Of a stretch of 64,000 bases of DNA, positions 19,150 to 28,393 are shown in pieces. Position 1 is the first letter of the stretch. The number at the start of each line of letters is the position of its first letter. This stretch comes from CAVTJL01 sp963735065 (GTDB lineage Bacteria; Pseudomonadota; Alphaproteobacteria; Geminicoccales; Geminicoccaceae): positions 190,378 to 254,377 of the forward strand of contig CAVTJL010000006.1 of the NCBI GenBank assembly GCA_963735065.1, given 5' to 3'. A program made the position numbers and the translations under genes. The notes below the pieces were generated by a model. That model had not been told where the DNA came from. It was given only the letters and a program-made list of their open reading frames with translations, and searched no databases.

Positions 19150-20946
19150 TCACTGGGGCACGAGCGGCCAGAGGGCTGGTATCAGGAAGATCGCGACGAG
19201 CCAGAGAAGCAGATTGAGGGGTGCGCCCACGCGGACGAAGTCCATGAAGCGATAGCCGCCGGCCGAGTAGACGAAGGTGTTGGTCTGGTAGCCGATCGGC
19301 GTGGCGAAGCTGGCGCTGGCCGCGAACATGATGGCCACCACGAAGGGGCGCGGATCGACGCCCAGGCCCTTGGCGATGCCGATGGCGATCGGCGTCACGA
19401 GGACCGCGGTCGCCGTGTTCGAGAGGACCTCGGTCAGCAGCATCGTGACGAGATAGACGGCCGCCAGCACGGCATGCGGGCCGAGGCCGCCGACCAGAAG
19501 CATGGCGCCGTCCACGATCATGCGGCCGGCACCCGTCAGCTCCATCGCCTTGCCGATCGCCAGCATGCTCAAGATGAGCGAGACGATCGGCCAGTTGACG
19601 GCCTGGTAGGCCTCGTCCGGCTCGAGGCAGCCGCCGACGATGACGACAGCGGCGCCGATCAGGGCCAGCCCACCGATCGGCATGACGTCGAAGGCGGCGA
19701 GAAGGATGACGCCCAGCAGTGCCGTGATGGCGAGCCAGCCCTTGTCGCGGCGGGTCGGCTGCTCCGAGGGCTCGCTGAGGCTCACGAGGGCGCCTTGGGC
19801 GAAGAGCTGCTTCAGGCCCTCGGGGGGGCCCTCGAGGAGCAGCGTGTCTCCCACCTCGAGGCGGACGCGCTCGAAGTTGACGCCCACGTTCTCGCCGTGC
19901 CGGTGCACGGCCAGGATGTAGACGCCGAAGAGCCGGCGCAGGTTGACCTCGGCGAGGCGCCGCCCGGCCAGGAGCGAGCGCGGCCCGACGATGCCCTCCA
20001 TGATGCGCGTGCTCTGCGTGGCGATCGGCTCGATCGCGTGATGCTCGACAGCGCCGAACACCACGTCGCCCTCCTTCCTGAGGCCGAGCACGTCCGCCAT
20101 GTTCGTCCTCAGCATCAGCCGGTCGCCCGCCTGCAGGACGAGCTTTGCGAGGTCGGAGGCGAAGGAGATGCGGTTGCGGATGAGATCGACCACGCGGGCG
20201 CCGAGCTTGCGGGCGACCTCGGCCTCCTCGAGCGTCTTGCCGATGAGCGGCGAGTCGAGCGGGATCAGCACCTCGGTCAGGAACTGCCGCCTTCGCCCGC
20301 CCTCGGCGATCTCGGTGAAGATCTCCCGCTCCGGCAGCAGATGCCTGCCGATGAGCAGCATGTAGCCGATGCCGACGATCCCGTAGACGATGCCGGCGGG
20401 CGTGATCTCGAAGAGGCTGAACGGTGCCACCCCCGCGGTCTGGGCGGCACCGCTCACGACGAGGTTCGTCGAGGTGCCGATCAGGGTGCAGGTGCCGCCC
20501 AGGATGCTGGCATAGGAGAGGGGGATGAGGAAGCCCGAGGCGCTCCGCCGCAGCACGCCGGCCAGCATGACCGCCACCGGCGTCAGCACCACGACGACCG
20601 GCGTGTTGTTCATGAAGGCCGAGATGACGAGCGTGCTGCCCATCAGCGCGGCGAGGCCCAAGGTCGCCGAGCGGCCGGCGAGGCTGGTGACGAAGCGGGC
20701 GCCGTGCTCGACGATGCCGGTGCGATCGAGGGCGGCGCTGAGCACGAACATGGCCGCCACCGTCACCGGCGCCTCGTTCGTGGCGACGCTCAGGACGTCC
20801 TTGGGCGCCACCACGCCCAGCGCCATCAGGAACGCCACGGCCGTCATGGCGACCACGTCGTTCCGCCAGCGCTCGTTGACGAACGCCGCGAAGACGGCCA
20901 CCAGCACGATCAGCACCAGATAGGCGTCGTAGGGTGAGCTCAGCAT
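19150..20946 (-). CDS. SLC13-family permease with two TrkA-C (RCK-C) domains
   Basis: A 598-residue inner-membrane transporter of the divalent anion/sodium symporter group. The two membrane halves (about residues 1-200 and 400-598) surround a soluble middle with two TrkA-C ligand domains, recognisable in GKTLEEAEVARKLGARVVDL and RSLLAGRRLAEVNLRRLFGV. ALMGSTLVISAFMNNTPVVV and TMLLTEVLSNTATAVL are the SLC13 SNT-type substrate and sodium motifs (NNTP, SNTA). Relatives carry sulfate, citrate or other dicarboxylates. Single gene, ~110 bases upstream of the TAXI receptor start and on the same strand. Confidence 0.88.
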   Translation of the reverse strand: MLSSPYDAYLVLIVLVAVFAAFVNERWRNDVVAMTAVAFLMALGVVAPKDVLSVATNEAPVTVAAMFVLSAALDRTGIVEHGARFVTSLAGRSATLGLAALMGSTLVISAFMNNTPVVVVLTPVAVMLAGVLRRSASGFLIPLSYASILGGTCTLIGTSTNLVVSGAAQTAGVAPFSLFEITPAGIVYGIVGIGYMLLIGRHLLPEREIFTEIAEGGRRRQFLTEVLIPLDSPLIGKTLEEAEVARKLGARVVDLIRNRISFASDLAKLVLQAGDRLMLRTNMADVLGLRKEGDVVFGAVEHHAIEPIATQSTRIMEGIVGPRSLLAGRRLAEVNLRRLFGVYILAVHRHGENVGVNFERVRLEVGDTLLLEGPPEGLKQLFAQGALVSLSEPSEQPTRRDKGWLAITALLGVILLAAFDVMPIGGLALIGAAVVIVGGCLEPDEAYQAVNWPIVSLILSMLAIGKAMELTGAGRMIVDGAMLLVGGLGPHAVLAAVYLVTMLLTEVLSNTATAVLVTPIAIGIAKGLGVDPRPFVVAIMFAASASFATPIGYQTNTFVYSAGGYRFMDFVRVGAPLNLLLWLVAIFLIPALWPLVPQ

Positions 20947-21075
20947 AGCCCGCAGGGTAGACGGCCGCGCTGCGTTGCAGCAAGTAGCTTGCCCGCGAGC
21001 TGCGGGCGGTGCGTTTCTATCCTCGGGCGACAGCCAGGAGGCCGACGGGCTCGCGCCCGCGCCTCGGGCCCACGG

Positions 21076-21804
21076 TCAGCGCAGCCCTATCTGACCGAGC
21101 CCCGGCAGCTTGACCGCGAGATCGCCGGGATCGACGCCGATCACGAGGCCCATGAGGTTCAGCTCCACCCCCTCGCGCTGGGCCAGCGTCAGGCCGAGGA
21201 GGCCGAAGAGCGAGATGCCGTATCCCGTTCCGCTCGGCGCCCGTGCGAGGACGCCGCCTTGGGCCAGGAAGTCCTTGCCGATCGCGATCGCGGGCATCGC
21301 GATCCCGAGCTCCGGCACCTGGCGCAGCAGATGGGCGACGAAGGTGTTGGAGTTGGGCCCGGGCCAGGTCGTGTAGCGGTCGTCGAACGGATAGCTCGCG
21401 ATCGCCGCCCGGAGCTTCGGGATAGCCTCCGCGGCCGCCTCCCCCTCCACGCCGCCCACGATCCGCGGCCGGTTGCCTGCCCAAAAGCCGTCCGCGACGC
21501 GGATGTCGCGGCGGATGGCCGGGCGGCCTTGCCCCACGCCCCAGCCGACCACGTCGAAGCGCTCGTAGCCGGTAGCGCCCGCATCCTTGAGCACGATCCA
21601 GCAATGCACCGCGACGACGCCCTTCCAGCCCCAGGCGCGTGCCGCCATGACGCGCACGAGCGCATCGGGATGGCTCGCCGGGTCGGGGAGGAGCCGGGCG
21701 CTGTCCCAGCGCACGGCGCTCCAGTGCGACGCGCCCCCGGGTCGGAACAGGAAGGCGGCCAGCAGCACCGGCGCCAGGATCAGCATCAGGATGGCAACAA
21801 GCAC
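21076..21804 (-). CDS. DUF3750 domain-containing membrane-anchored protein
   Basis: A 242-residue protein with an N-terminal membrane anchor (residues 1-19) and the DUF3750 core: HSW-type W-S-A-V-R-W start, GWKGVVAVHCWIVLK, RYDVVGWG-like YERFDVVGWG, TWPGPNSNTFVAHLLR and a C-terminal GVELNLMGLVIG. The NSNTFV segment resembles the catalytic region of NlpC/P60-like cysteine peptidases, but no catalytic Cys is evident at that point. Function unknown. It stands alone, divergent from ghrA; a small hairpin at 20991-21007 lies downstream. Confidence 0.8.
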   Translation of the reverse strand: MLVAILMLILAPVLLAAFLFRPGGASHWSAVRWDSARLLPDPASHPDALVRVMAARAWGWKGVVAVHCWIVLKDAGATGYERFDVVGWGVGQGRPAIRRDIRVADGFWAGNRPRIVGGVEGEAAAEAIPKLRAAIASYPFDDRYTTWPGPNSNTFVAHLLRQVPELGIAMPAIAIGKDFLAQGGVLARAPSGTGYGISLFGLLGLTLAQREGVELNLMGLVIGVDPGDLAVKLPGLGQIGLR

Positions 21805-21893
21805 GCGGATCGGCCGTTCCTCGCCTATGGTTCTTGCAACACCGGTCCGGCCTCGTCAGAAACGAGCCTTCGATCGACGGGAGACAGCCCGGG

Positions 21894-22820
21894 GTGGCGC
21901 TTCTTTTCTACAGTAACGAGGACGATCCGGAAGCCTGGAGACAGGAGCTCCAGCGCCGCATCCCCGACCTCGACTTCCGGCTGTGGCCTGCCGTCGGTGA
22001 GCCGCGGGACATCGACGTGGCGCTGGTGTGGCAGCCGCCGCCGGGGCTGCTCGCAGGCCTGCCCCGGCTTCGGGCCGTGCTCTCGCTGGGTGCGGGCATC
22101 GATTCGCTCCTCGCCGACGCGACGCTGCCCGACCTGCCGCTCTGCCGCATGGTCGACCCGTCGCTCACCGCCAGCATGGCGGAATATGCGTTGACGCTGG
22201 TGCTCCGCTACCACCGCGATCTCGAGCTCTACGAGGCGCAGCAGCGTGTCGGCCGCTGGCGCTTCAGGATGCCGAGGCCGGCTGCCACGCGATCCGTCGG
22301 CGTGATGGGCCTGGGCACGCTCGGCACCGCGGCGGCGGCGCTGCTGGCGGCCCACGGCTTCCAGGTCCGCGGGTGGAGCCGGACCAGGCGCGCGCTCGAT
22401 GGTGTCGCGAGCTTCGCCGGCCCGGATGAGCTCGGCGACTTTCTGGCGGAGACGGAGATCCTGGTCTGTCTCCTGCCGCTCACCGCCGATACCGAGGGTG
22501 TTCTCGGGGCCGAGCTCTTCGCCCGGCTCCCGCGGGGTGCCCGCCTCGTCAACCTCGCGCGCGGCCGCCATCTGGTCGAGGCGGACCTGCTGGACGCGCT
22601 CGAGGCCGGCCGGCTGGCCCACGCGACGCTGGATGTGCTGGCGGAGGAGCCGCTGCCGGCTGCGCATCCCTTCTGGCGCCACCCGCGGATCACCGTGACA
22701 CCGCATTCGGCGAGCTATAGCCTGCCGGCAACCGGCGCCGACGTCGTCGCCGAGAACATCCGTCGCATCGCCTCGGGCGAGCCGCTTCTCCATCGGGTCG
22801 ACAGGGCCCGCGGCTACTGA
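21894..22820 (+). CDS. ghrA: Glyoxylate/hydroxypyruvate reductase A (D-2-hydroxyacid dehydrogenase)
   Basis: A 308-residue NAD(P)H-dependent reductase of glyoxylate and hydroxypyruvate. From GTG 21894 it begins MALLFYSNEDDPEAWRQEL, the GhrA-type N-terminus; the longer frame from 21834 lacks this match. Residues ~140-150 hold the dinucleotide motif VGVMGLGTLGTA; later R in NLARGRHL, E in LAEEPLP and the catalytic His in TVTPHSAS complete the D-2-hydroxyacid dehydrogenase active site. GGGAGA stands ~10 bases before the GTG. parA follows after 22 bases. Confidence 0.88.
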   Translation: MALLFYSNEDDPEAWRQELQRRIPDLDFRLWPAVGEPRDIDVALVWQPPPGLLAGLPRLRAVLSLGAGIDSLLADATLPDLPLCRMVDPSLTASMAEYALTLVLRYHRDLELYEAQQRVGRWRFRMPRPAATRSVGVMGLGTLGTAAAALLAAHGFQVRGWSRTRRALDGVASFAGPDELGDFLAETEILVCLLPLTADTEGVLGAELFARLPRGARLVNLARGRHLVEADLLDALEAGRLAHATLDVLAEEPLPAAHPFWRHPRITVTPHSASYSLPATGADVVAENIRRIASGEPLLHRVDRARGY

Positions 22821-22842
22821 GGCGCAGATCGGGAGGATCGAG

Positions 22843-23475
22843 ATGAGCGCCGTCGTCGTCACGGTCGCCCAGCAGAAAGGCGGCGCCGGGAAGACGACGC
22901 TGCTCGTGCAGCTGGCGACGGCCTGGCGGGCCGACGGCAGGCGGGTGGCGATCGTGGACATCGATCCGCAGGCGAGCCTCACCGGCTGGGCCCGGGTGCG
23001 CGAGCATCAGGGGCCGGGCCTGGCCGATCTGCGTCATGCGATGGTGGGCGGCTGGCGGCTCGGGGTGGAGCTGGACCGGCTGCGCCGCGAGGCGGACATC
23101 GTGCTCGTCGACACGCCGCCGCACGCCGAGACCGACGCCAAGGCCGCCATCAGGGCCGCCGACCTGATCCTCGTGCCGGTGCAGCCGAGCCCGCTCGATC
23201 TCTGGGCCAGCCGCGCCACGATCGAGCTCGCGGCCAAGGAGAGCAGGCGCTGCTTTCTCGTGCTGAACCGGGTGCCGGCGCGCGGCCGTGTGATCGAGGA
23301 GGCGAGCGCCAGCGTTGCCCGAGAGGGGTGGCCGGCGCTAAGAGCGCAGCTCGGCAACCGCCAGAGCTACGTGAGCAGCTTCGGGCGTGGCCGCGGGGTC
23401 ATCGAAAGCGAGCCGCGTAGCGCTGCCGCCGTCGAGGTCGGGGCGCTCGCCACGGAGATCCGTGGCCTGCTGTAA
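22843..23475 (+). CDS. Orphan ParA/MinD-family ATPase
   Basis: A 210-residue deviant-Walker P-loop ATPase. The deviant Walker A is KGGAGKTT (K12, K17), Walker A' DIDPQASLTGW and Walker B VLVDTPPH. It lacks the extra N-terminal DNA-binding region of plasmid ParA and is close in size to chromosomal ParA-like cargo-positioning proteins. No parB, cargo protein or parS-like site is nearby, so whether it places DNA, chemoreceptors or another complex is unknown. Ribosome site GGGAGGATCGAG; gshA follows 31 bases on. Confidence 0.85.
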   Translation: MSAVVVTVAQQKGGAGKTTLLVQLATAWRADGRRVAIVDIDPQASLTGWARVREHQGPGLADLRHAMVGGWRLGVELDRLRREADIVLVDTPPHAETDAKAAIRAADLILVPVQPSPLDLWASRATIELAAKESRRCFLVLNRVPARGRVIEEASASVAREGWPALRAQLGNRQSYVSSFGRGRGVIESEPRSAAAVEVGALATEIRGLL

Positions 23476-23506
23476 GGCAGCTCCTAGAGACGTGAGGGAA
23501 GAAGGC

Positions 23507-24874
23507 ATGTCCGCTCCGCCGCAGGGCAAGGGCGAGCCGATCGCCGACAAGCGCCAGCTCGTCGAGTATCTCGAGCAAGGTGCCAAGCCGCGCGCCGACT
23601 GGCGCATCGGCACCGAGCACGAGAAGTTCGCCTTCCGCACGGCCGATCTGCGGCCGCTGCCCTATGAGGGGCCGGATGGCATCCGTGCGCTTTTGGAGGG
23701 GCTGGCACGCGAGTTCGGCTGGCGGCCGGTCCTCGAGGGCGATCTGCCCATAGCGCTCGTCAAGGATGGCGGCAGCGTCACGCTCGAGCCGGGCGGCCAG
23801 TTCGAGCTGAGCGGTGCTCCCCTGCAGACCCTGCATCAGACCTGCTGCGAGGTGCACACCCACCTGGACGAGGTGCGCAAGGTGGCAGAGCCTTTGGGCG
23901 TGGCCATGCTGGGCATGGGCTTCAACCCCAAATGGAAGCGCGACGCCATCCCCTGGATGCCCAAGGGGCGCTACAAGATCATGGGCGCGTACATGCCCAA
24001 GCGCGGCTCGCTGGGCCTCGACATGATGCTGCGGACCTGCACGGTGCAGGTCAATCTGGACTTCGCGGACGAGGCCGACATGGTCCGCAAGTTCCAGGTG
24101 AGCCTGGCGCTGCAGCCGATCGCCACCGCGCTCTTCGCCAACTCGCCCTTCAGCGAGGGCAAGCCCAACGGCTTCGTCTCCTACCGCAGCCACATCTGGA
24201 CCGACACGGATTCGGACCGCTGCGGCACCATCCCCTTCGTCTTCGAGCCGGGCATGGGCTTCGAGCGCTACGTCGACTGGGTCCTCGACGTGCCCATGTA
24301 CTTCGTCTACCGCGACGGGCGCTATATCGACGCGAGCGGCCAGTCCTTCCGCGACTTCATGCAGGGCCGGCTGCCGGCGCTGCCGGGCGAGCTGCCCACG
24401 CTCAGCGACTGGACCGACCATCTGACCACCGTCTTCCCGGAGGTGCGCCTCAAGCGCTTCCTCGAGATGCGCGGGGCCGACGGCGGTCCCTGGCGCGTCA
24501 TCTGCGCCCTGCCGGCCCTGTGGGTCGGCCTCCTCTACGATACGGACGCGCTCGACGCGGCGGCGGCGCTGGTCAGGGACTGGACCGAGGAGGAGCGGGA
24601 GAGGCTGCGGGACGACGTGCCGAGGCTGGGGCTGCGCACGCCCTTCCGCCGCGGCACCGTGCTCGACATCGCGCGCGAGGTCGTGGCGCTGGCCTCGAAG
24701 GGCCTCGCGGCGCGCGCCCGCCTCAACTGGGACGGCGTCGACGAGACCCGCTATCTCCGGCCGCTCGAGCAGATCGTGGCCACCGGCCGCAGCCTCGCCG
24801 ACGACAAGCTGAGCCGCTTCGAGGAGGAGTGGGGCGGGGACATCGACCACCTCTACCGCGAGGAGGCCTTTTGA
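23507..24874 (+). CDS. gshA: Glutamate-cysteine ligase, plant/alphaproteobacterial type
   Basis: A 455-residue ATP-dependent ligase making gamma-glutamylcysteine, the first step of glutathione synthesis. Landmarks are RIGTEHEKFAF, GSVTLEPGGQFELSGAPL (glutamate and Mg site), GFNPKWKRDAIPWMPKGRY and the plant-type RYVDWVLDVPMYFVYRDG. The ATG at 23507 follows GAGGGAAGAAGG; the open frame back to 23387 overlaps parA and is not coding. It converges on flgL with only 7 bases between the stops. Glutathione would be useful to the GST and the persulfide system further right. Confidence 0.93.
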   Translation: MSAPPQGKGEPIADKRQLVEYLEQGAKPRADWRIGTEHEKFAFRTADLRPLPYEGPDGIRALLEGLAREFGWRPVLEGDLPIALVKDGGSVTLEPGGQFELSGAPLQTLHQTCCEVHTHLDEVRKVAEPLGVAMLGMGFNPKWKRDAIPWMPKGRYKIMGAYMPKRGSLGLDMMLRTCTVQVNLDFADEADMVRKFQVSLALQPIATALFANSPFSEGKPNGFVSYRSHIWTDTDSDRCGTIPFVFEPGMGFERYVDWVLDVPMYFVYRDGRYIDASGQSFRDFMQGRLPALPGELPTLSDWTDHLTTVFPEVRLKRFLEMRGADGGPWRVICALPALWVGLLYDTDALDAAAALVRDWTEEERERLRDDVPRLGLRTPFRRGTVLDIAREVVALASKGLAARARLNWDGVDETRYLRPLEQIVATGRSLADDKLSRFEEEWGGDIDHLYREEAF

Positions 24875-24881
24875 GGCGGTC

Positions 24882-25775
24882 TCAGCGCAGATAGTCGGCG
24901 AGGCTCAGATTGGCGAGCTGGCTGATGGTGAGGTAGGCCGCCTGGAGATTGGTCGAATCGGCCGCGATCTGCGTCATCGCGGTCGGGACGTCGGTGTCCT
25001 GGATGCGGCTGATGACCTGGTCGAGATAGGTCAGGGTCGATTGCTGCCGGTCGATCTGGCCGCTCAGCCGCTGGCTCGTCGCGCCGAGAGAGCCGCGCAT
25101 GTCGCCCAGCCCGTTGATCGCCTTGCTCACCTGGTCGAGCGCGGCCTGCAGCCCGGCCGTATCGCCCTTGGCCTCGGCATCGCGGGCCGTGGCGAGAGCG
25201 CCCAGGAGATCGGCGAAGGGCGGCTCGTCGGCGGTGATCCCGTAGGAGACCGGCTGGCCCGTATCGGAGCGCACCGTGAGCTTTTGCGAGTCGCCCCGGT
25301 AGTAGTCGGCGGGGCCGAGCGTCGCGGGGGGCGGCGTCGGCACGCTCACCGGCGGCGCGCTCGATCGGCTCCCGGCGAAGACGTAGCTGTCGCCGACCTC
25401 GAGGTTGAGGGCGCTCGTGACCTGGCCCAGCATCTGATCGATCTCGGGCGTGATCGAGGTGGTGCTGCCGCTGCCACCGTTCAGGCGCTGGAGCAGGAGC
25501 GAGCGGAAGCTGCTCGCCATGTCGCCGAGGTCGGCGAGCGTGCCGTCCATGGCGTTGAGACGGTCCACGACCTTGGTCGTCTCGGCGGCGAGGGCGGCGG
25601 TGCTGGCGCGATCGGCGCGCGTGCCGATCAGAAGGCCGGCATCGCCGGCGAGGTCGGCGTAGCGCTGGGCCTTCTGGCCGGTGGCGACGGCCACCTGCTG
25701 ATCCTGGATCCGGGACTGGACCGTCTGCAGGATCGTCATCATCCGCTGGGCCTGGCCGAGGTCGCTCGTGCGCAT
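24882..25775 (-). CDS. flgL: Flagellar hook-associated protein 3 (hook-filament junction)
   Basis: A 297-residue flagellin-like junction protein. The N-terminal helix MRTSDLGQAQRMMTILQTVQ and the C-terminal TAMTQIAADSTNLQAAYLTI form the paired coiled coil of FlgL/flagellin proteins; the variable domain lies between. It caps the hook so that filament can assemble. ATG 25775 has AAGGGGAA upstream. It follows flgK by 16 bases and ends the flgI-flgL operon. Confidence 0.9.
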   Translation of the reverse strand: MRTSDLGQAQRMMTILQTVQSRIQDQQVAVATGQKAQRYADLAGDAGLLIGTRADRASTAALAAETTKVVDRLNAMDGTLADLGDMASSFRSLLLQRLNGGSGSTTSITPEIDQMLGQVTSALNLEVGDSYVFAGSRSSAPPVSVPTPPPATLGPADYYRGDSQKLTVRSDTGQPVSYGITADEPPFADLLGALATARDAEAKGDTAGLQAALDQVSKAINGLGDMRGSLGATSQRLSGQIDRQQSTLTYLDQVISRIQDTDVPTAMTQIAADSTNLQAAYLTISQLANLSLADYLR

Positions 25776-25791
25776 CCGGGTTCCCCTTGGC

Positions 25792-27666
25792 CTATCGCTG
25801 GCCAATCGTGAGGAGCGTGTCGAAGAGGTCGCTGGTCGCGGCGATGATCCGTGCCGCCGCAGCGTAGCTCTTTTGATAGAGAATGAGGTTCGAGAGCTCC
25901 TCGTCGATGTTGACGCCCGACACCGAGGCGACGCGGCTGCCGAGCGTGTCGACCGCGGCCTTGTCGCTTGCTGCGGCGTCGCTGGCGCGACTGGCCGAGC
26001 TCGCAGCCTCGGCCACGATCTCGGCCGCATAGGATTTGGGCGAGACGGTCCGGCTGGTGGGGCCGCTCGGGTCGGTCACCAGGGTCACAAGGCTATCGAG
26101 AGCCGCCGCCAGCGCCTGGGCGCCGCGATTGTCGCCGCTGCCGCCGAGCTGCGAGGTGGGCGGGGGACCTGTGTCGACGTCGAGCATGGCCGAGGAGAGG
26201 CGGGCAGGGTCGCTCGCGACGTCGCTGCGCACCGCCAGCGCCGTCGGCGCCGATCCGGTCGAGCTCACCAGATCGTTGAGGCCGAAATAGTGGGCCAGGC
26301 CGACCTCGCGGCTCTGGCCCAGCGCATCGGTCGTGGCGATCTTGCCGGTCCCGTCCGCCCAGGCGAGGCCGTAGCCCGAGCCCGAGAGATCGACCTGCAA
26401 CCCGCCGCCGGGGGTGATCGAGGCGCTCCCATAGCCCGCGATGCCGGCATCGATCTCGGAGACGATCGTGGCGAGGTCCTTGCCCGCCAGGTCGATGGCG
26501 AGCGTGGCCTGAGCCTCTCCGGTGCTGCGGTCGACGACCGCGAGATAGGTGGTGCCGCTGTTGCCGGCCCCGTCGAAGCCCGAGAAGTCGCTGCGCGATC
26601 CGGAGACCGTGGCCGGTGGAGGCAGCGGGACGGCCGCATTGTGCGCGGCGTTGAGCGCGTCGCCGACGAGGGTGGCCAGCGCCCCCAGGCGGTCCTGGAG
26701 CTGGGGCAGCACGCTGTCGCGCGCCTCGACGAGGCCCGCCAGCTTGCCCGAGGTCAGTGGCGAGCGCACCAGGTCGGCAGCGGAAAGGGGGGACCCGGTG
26801 CCCGGGACAGGCTGCGAGGCGCGTTGCCCTCCGGTGACCAAGACCTGGCCGACCTCGCCCGCGCGCGGCGCGCCGGTGGCTGGGTCGATCTGCTTGGCCG
26901 CGAACACCTGGATGGGGCCGAAGGTCGTGCCCGGCGTGGCGCTCGGGGTCGGGCTGTAGGTGAGGGTGCGCGCGGCGTGGTCGAGCAGCGCGATGCCGCC
27001 CCGCGTGTAGACGGTGGCGGTGCCGTCGCTGCCGATCGTCGCCGCCACGTCGATGTTCTGGGAGAGCTTGGCGAGAAGCGCGTCCTGCCGGTCGGCGAGA
27101 TCGGCACTGCCGGGGTTGCGGATGATCTGCTCGTTGAGATCGGCCAGCTGCTGGAGCTGGGTGTTGATGTCGCTTACGGTCTGCCCGATCTGCAGGTCCG
27201 TCTGGTGCCGCATCTGTGCTAGCTGGTCTGCGCCCTTTTGGATCTCGCCCAGGAGATCGCTGGCGGCGCCCACGGCAGCGGTGCCCTGGCCCGGAGCGTT
27301 GGCGAAGGTCTCCAGCGCCGTCTGAAGCTGGTCCAGAGCGTTCGGTATGCCGCTGGCGGTGTCGCCCGGCTGGCCCAGCACGGAGTCCTGAACCTCGCTT
27401 TGGATCCGGTCGAGAACGTCGCTGCGCGCGAGCTTCGCCTGCGCGGTCCGGAGCTCCGCGTCGAGAAAGGCGTCGACGACACGCTGGACCTCGCCGGCCG
27501 CCACGCCCGCCCCCTGGCCGGCGACCGTGACGGCCTGCAGCGGCTGGACCTTGCGGACATAGCCCTCGGTGTTCGCGTTGGCGACGTTGTTGGCCGTCAC
27601 CGACAGGGCCTGCTGGGCGGCATCGAGACCGCTCAGGGCGGATCGCAGGGCAGCGGTGAGCGACAT
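25792..27666 (-). CDS. flgK: Flagellar hook-associated protein 1
   Basis: A 624-residue hook-filament junction protein. The N-terminus has the rod/hook motif ALSGLDAAQQALSVTANNVA with NTEGYVR, and the C-terminus ends with VSGVNIDEELSNLILYQKSY and the final helix, as in all FlgK. The middle is Gly/Ser/Pro-rich and variable. It starts 11 bases after the flgN-like gene and lies in the class of late flagellar genes. Length is slightly above the enteric protein (~550). Confidence 0.93.
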   Translation of the reverse strand: MSLTAALRSALSGLDAAQQALSVTANNVANANTEGYVRKVQPLQAVTVAGQGAGVAAGEVQRVVDAFLDAELRTAQAKLARSDVLDRIQSEVQDSVLGQPGDTASGIPNALDQLQTALETFANAPGQGTAAVGAASDLLGEIQKGADQLAQMRHQTDLQIGQTVSDINTQLQQLADLNEQIIRNPGSADLADRQDALLAKLSQNIDVAATIGSDGTATVYTRGGIALLDHAARTLTYSPTPSATPGTTFGPIQVFAAKQIDPATGAPRAGEVGQVLVTGGQRASQPVPGTGSPLSAADLVRSPLTSGKLAGLVEARDSVLPQLQDRLGALATLVGDALNAAHNAAVPLPPPATVSGSRSDFSGFDGAGNSGTTYLAVVDRSTGEAQATLAIDLAGKDLATIVSEIDAGIAGYGSASITPGGGLQVDLSGSGYGLAWADGTGKIATTDALGQSREVGLAHYFGLNDLVSSTGSAPTALAVRSDVASDPARLSSAMLDVDTGPPPTSQLGGSGDNRGAQALAAALDSLVTLVTDPSGPTSRTVSPKSYAAEIVAEAASSASRASDAAASDKAAVDTLGSRVASVSGVNIDEELSNLILYQKSYAAAARIIAATSDLFDTLLTIGQR

Positions 27667-27677
27667 GGGCGGGGTTC

Positions 27678-28097
27678 CTAGACCTGGCGGTCGAGGGCGA
27701 TCGGCAGGACGCGCGCCGGCCGGTCCGCCGACCCCAGCCGGCCGGGCCGGGGCGCCGACCTGGCGAGGCTCTCCGCCAGCCGGCGCATCAGACGCTCGAT
27801 GATCCCCTGGGCAGCCTCGAGGATGCGGGCGTTCTGCCTCGCCGCCCCGCGAAACGCGCGCAGCCCGGCCTCGAGCTCGCGCCGCGCGCCGATCGGCAGC
27901 GCGCCCAGGATGCGGGCATCGCCGCGAAGCTGCCCGAGCTGGGCCTCGAGCGCGTCGGCCAGCGCCGACTTCTCGGCGTGCAGGTCGGACAGGCGGTCGA
28001 GCCGCATGCCCTGGATGAGGCTGTTCTCGAGCTCCATCACCTGCTCCAGCCGGCGCATGTGCGTCAGCAGGAGCGCCAGACGCTCGGTAGGGTCCAT
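27678..28097 (-). CDS. flgN: FlgN-like flagellar chaperone (FlbY-like position)
   Basis: A 139-residue mainly helical protein with MELENSLIQGMRLDRLSDLH and EKSALADALEAQL, the pattern of FlgN export chaperones that hold FlgK and FlgL before secretion. Its place between flgJ and flgK supports this; in Caulobacter the corresponding gene after cheL is flbY. The C-terminal ~25 residues are Arg/Pro-rich and probably disordered. Its ATG overlaps the flgJ stop by one base. Confidence 0.7.
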   Translation of the reverse strand: MDPTERLALLLTHMRRLEQVMELENSLIQGMRLDRLSDLHAEKSALADALEAQLGQLRGDARILGALPIGARRELEAGLRAFRGAARQNARILEAAQGIIERLMRRLAESLARSAPRPGRLGSADRPARVLPIALDRQV

Positions 28098-28393
28098 CAG
28101 CCGGCCTCCTGCACGCGCATGAGCTCCCGCAGCACCGCGTCCGCTACGCCGATGCCGCCGCTGCGGCTGATCAGCTTCGCGTACTCGTCGGCCATCATGC
28201 CGCCCAGAGGGCTGCTGTTGCCGAGGAGGCCGTCGCCGCCCTGCGCGCCGGTCATGCCGTGGAGCATCTGCGCGATGAAGACGCTCTCGAAATCCCGGGC
28301 GGTCTCGACGAGCTGCCGGCTCGGCTGGGCCGCCGCGGCGTCGGTCCGTCCCGGCGAGGCTGCCGCGGCGCCGGTCTGGAGGATGCCCATCAC
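28097..28393 (-). CDS. flgJ: Rod-binding protein, FlgJ N-terminal domain only (CheL-like)
   Basis: A 98-residue protein equal to the rod-binding N-terminal half of FlgJ: ARDFESVFIAQMLHGMTG, then LGGMMADEYAKLISRSGGIG. The muramidase domain found in enteric FlgJ is absent, as is usual in alphaproteobacteria, where the short form is CheL. It chaperones rod assembly in the periplasm. Start is GTG 28393 or the adjacent ATG 28390, both overlapping the flgI stop. Confidence 0.85.
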   Translation of the reverse strand: MMGILQTGAAAASPGRTDAAAAQPSRQLVETARDFESVFIAQMLHGMTGAQGGDGLLGNSSPLGGMMADEYAKLISRSGGIGVADAVLRELMRVQEAG

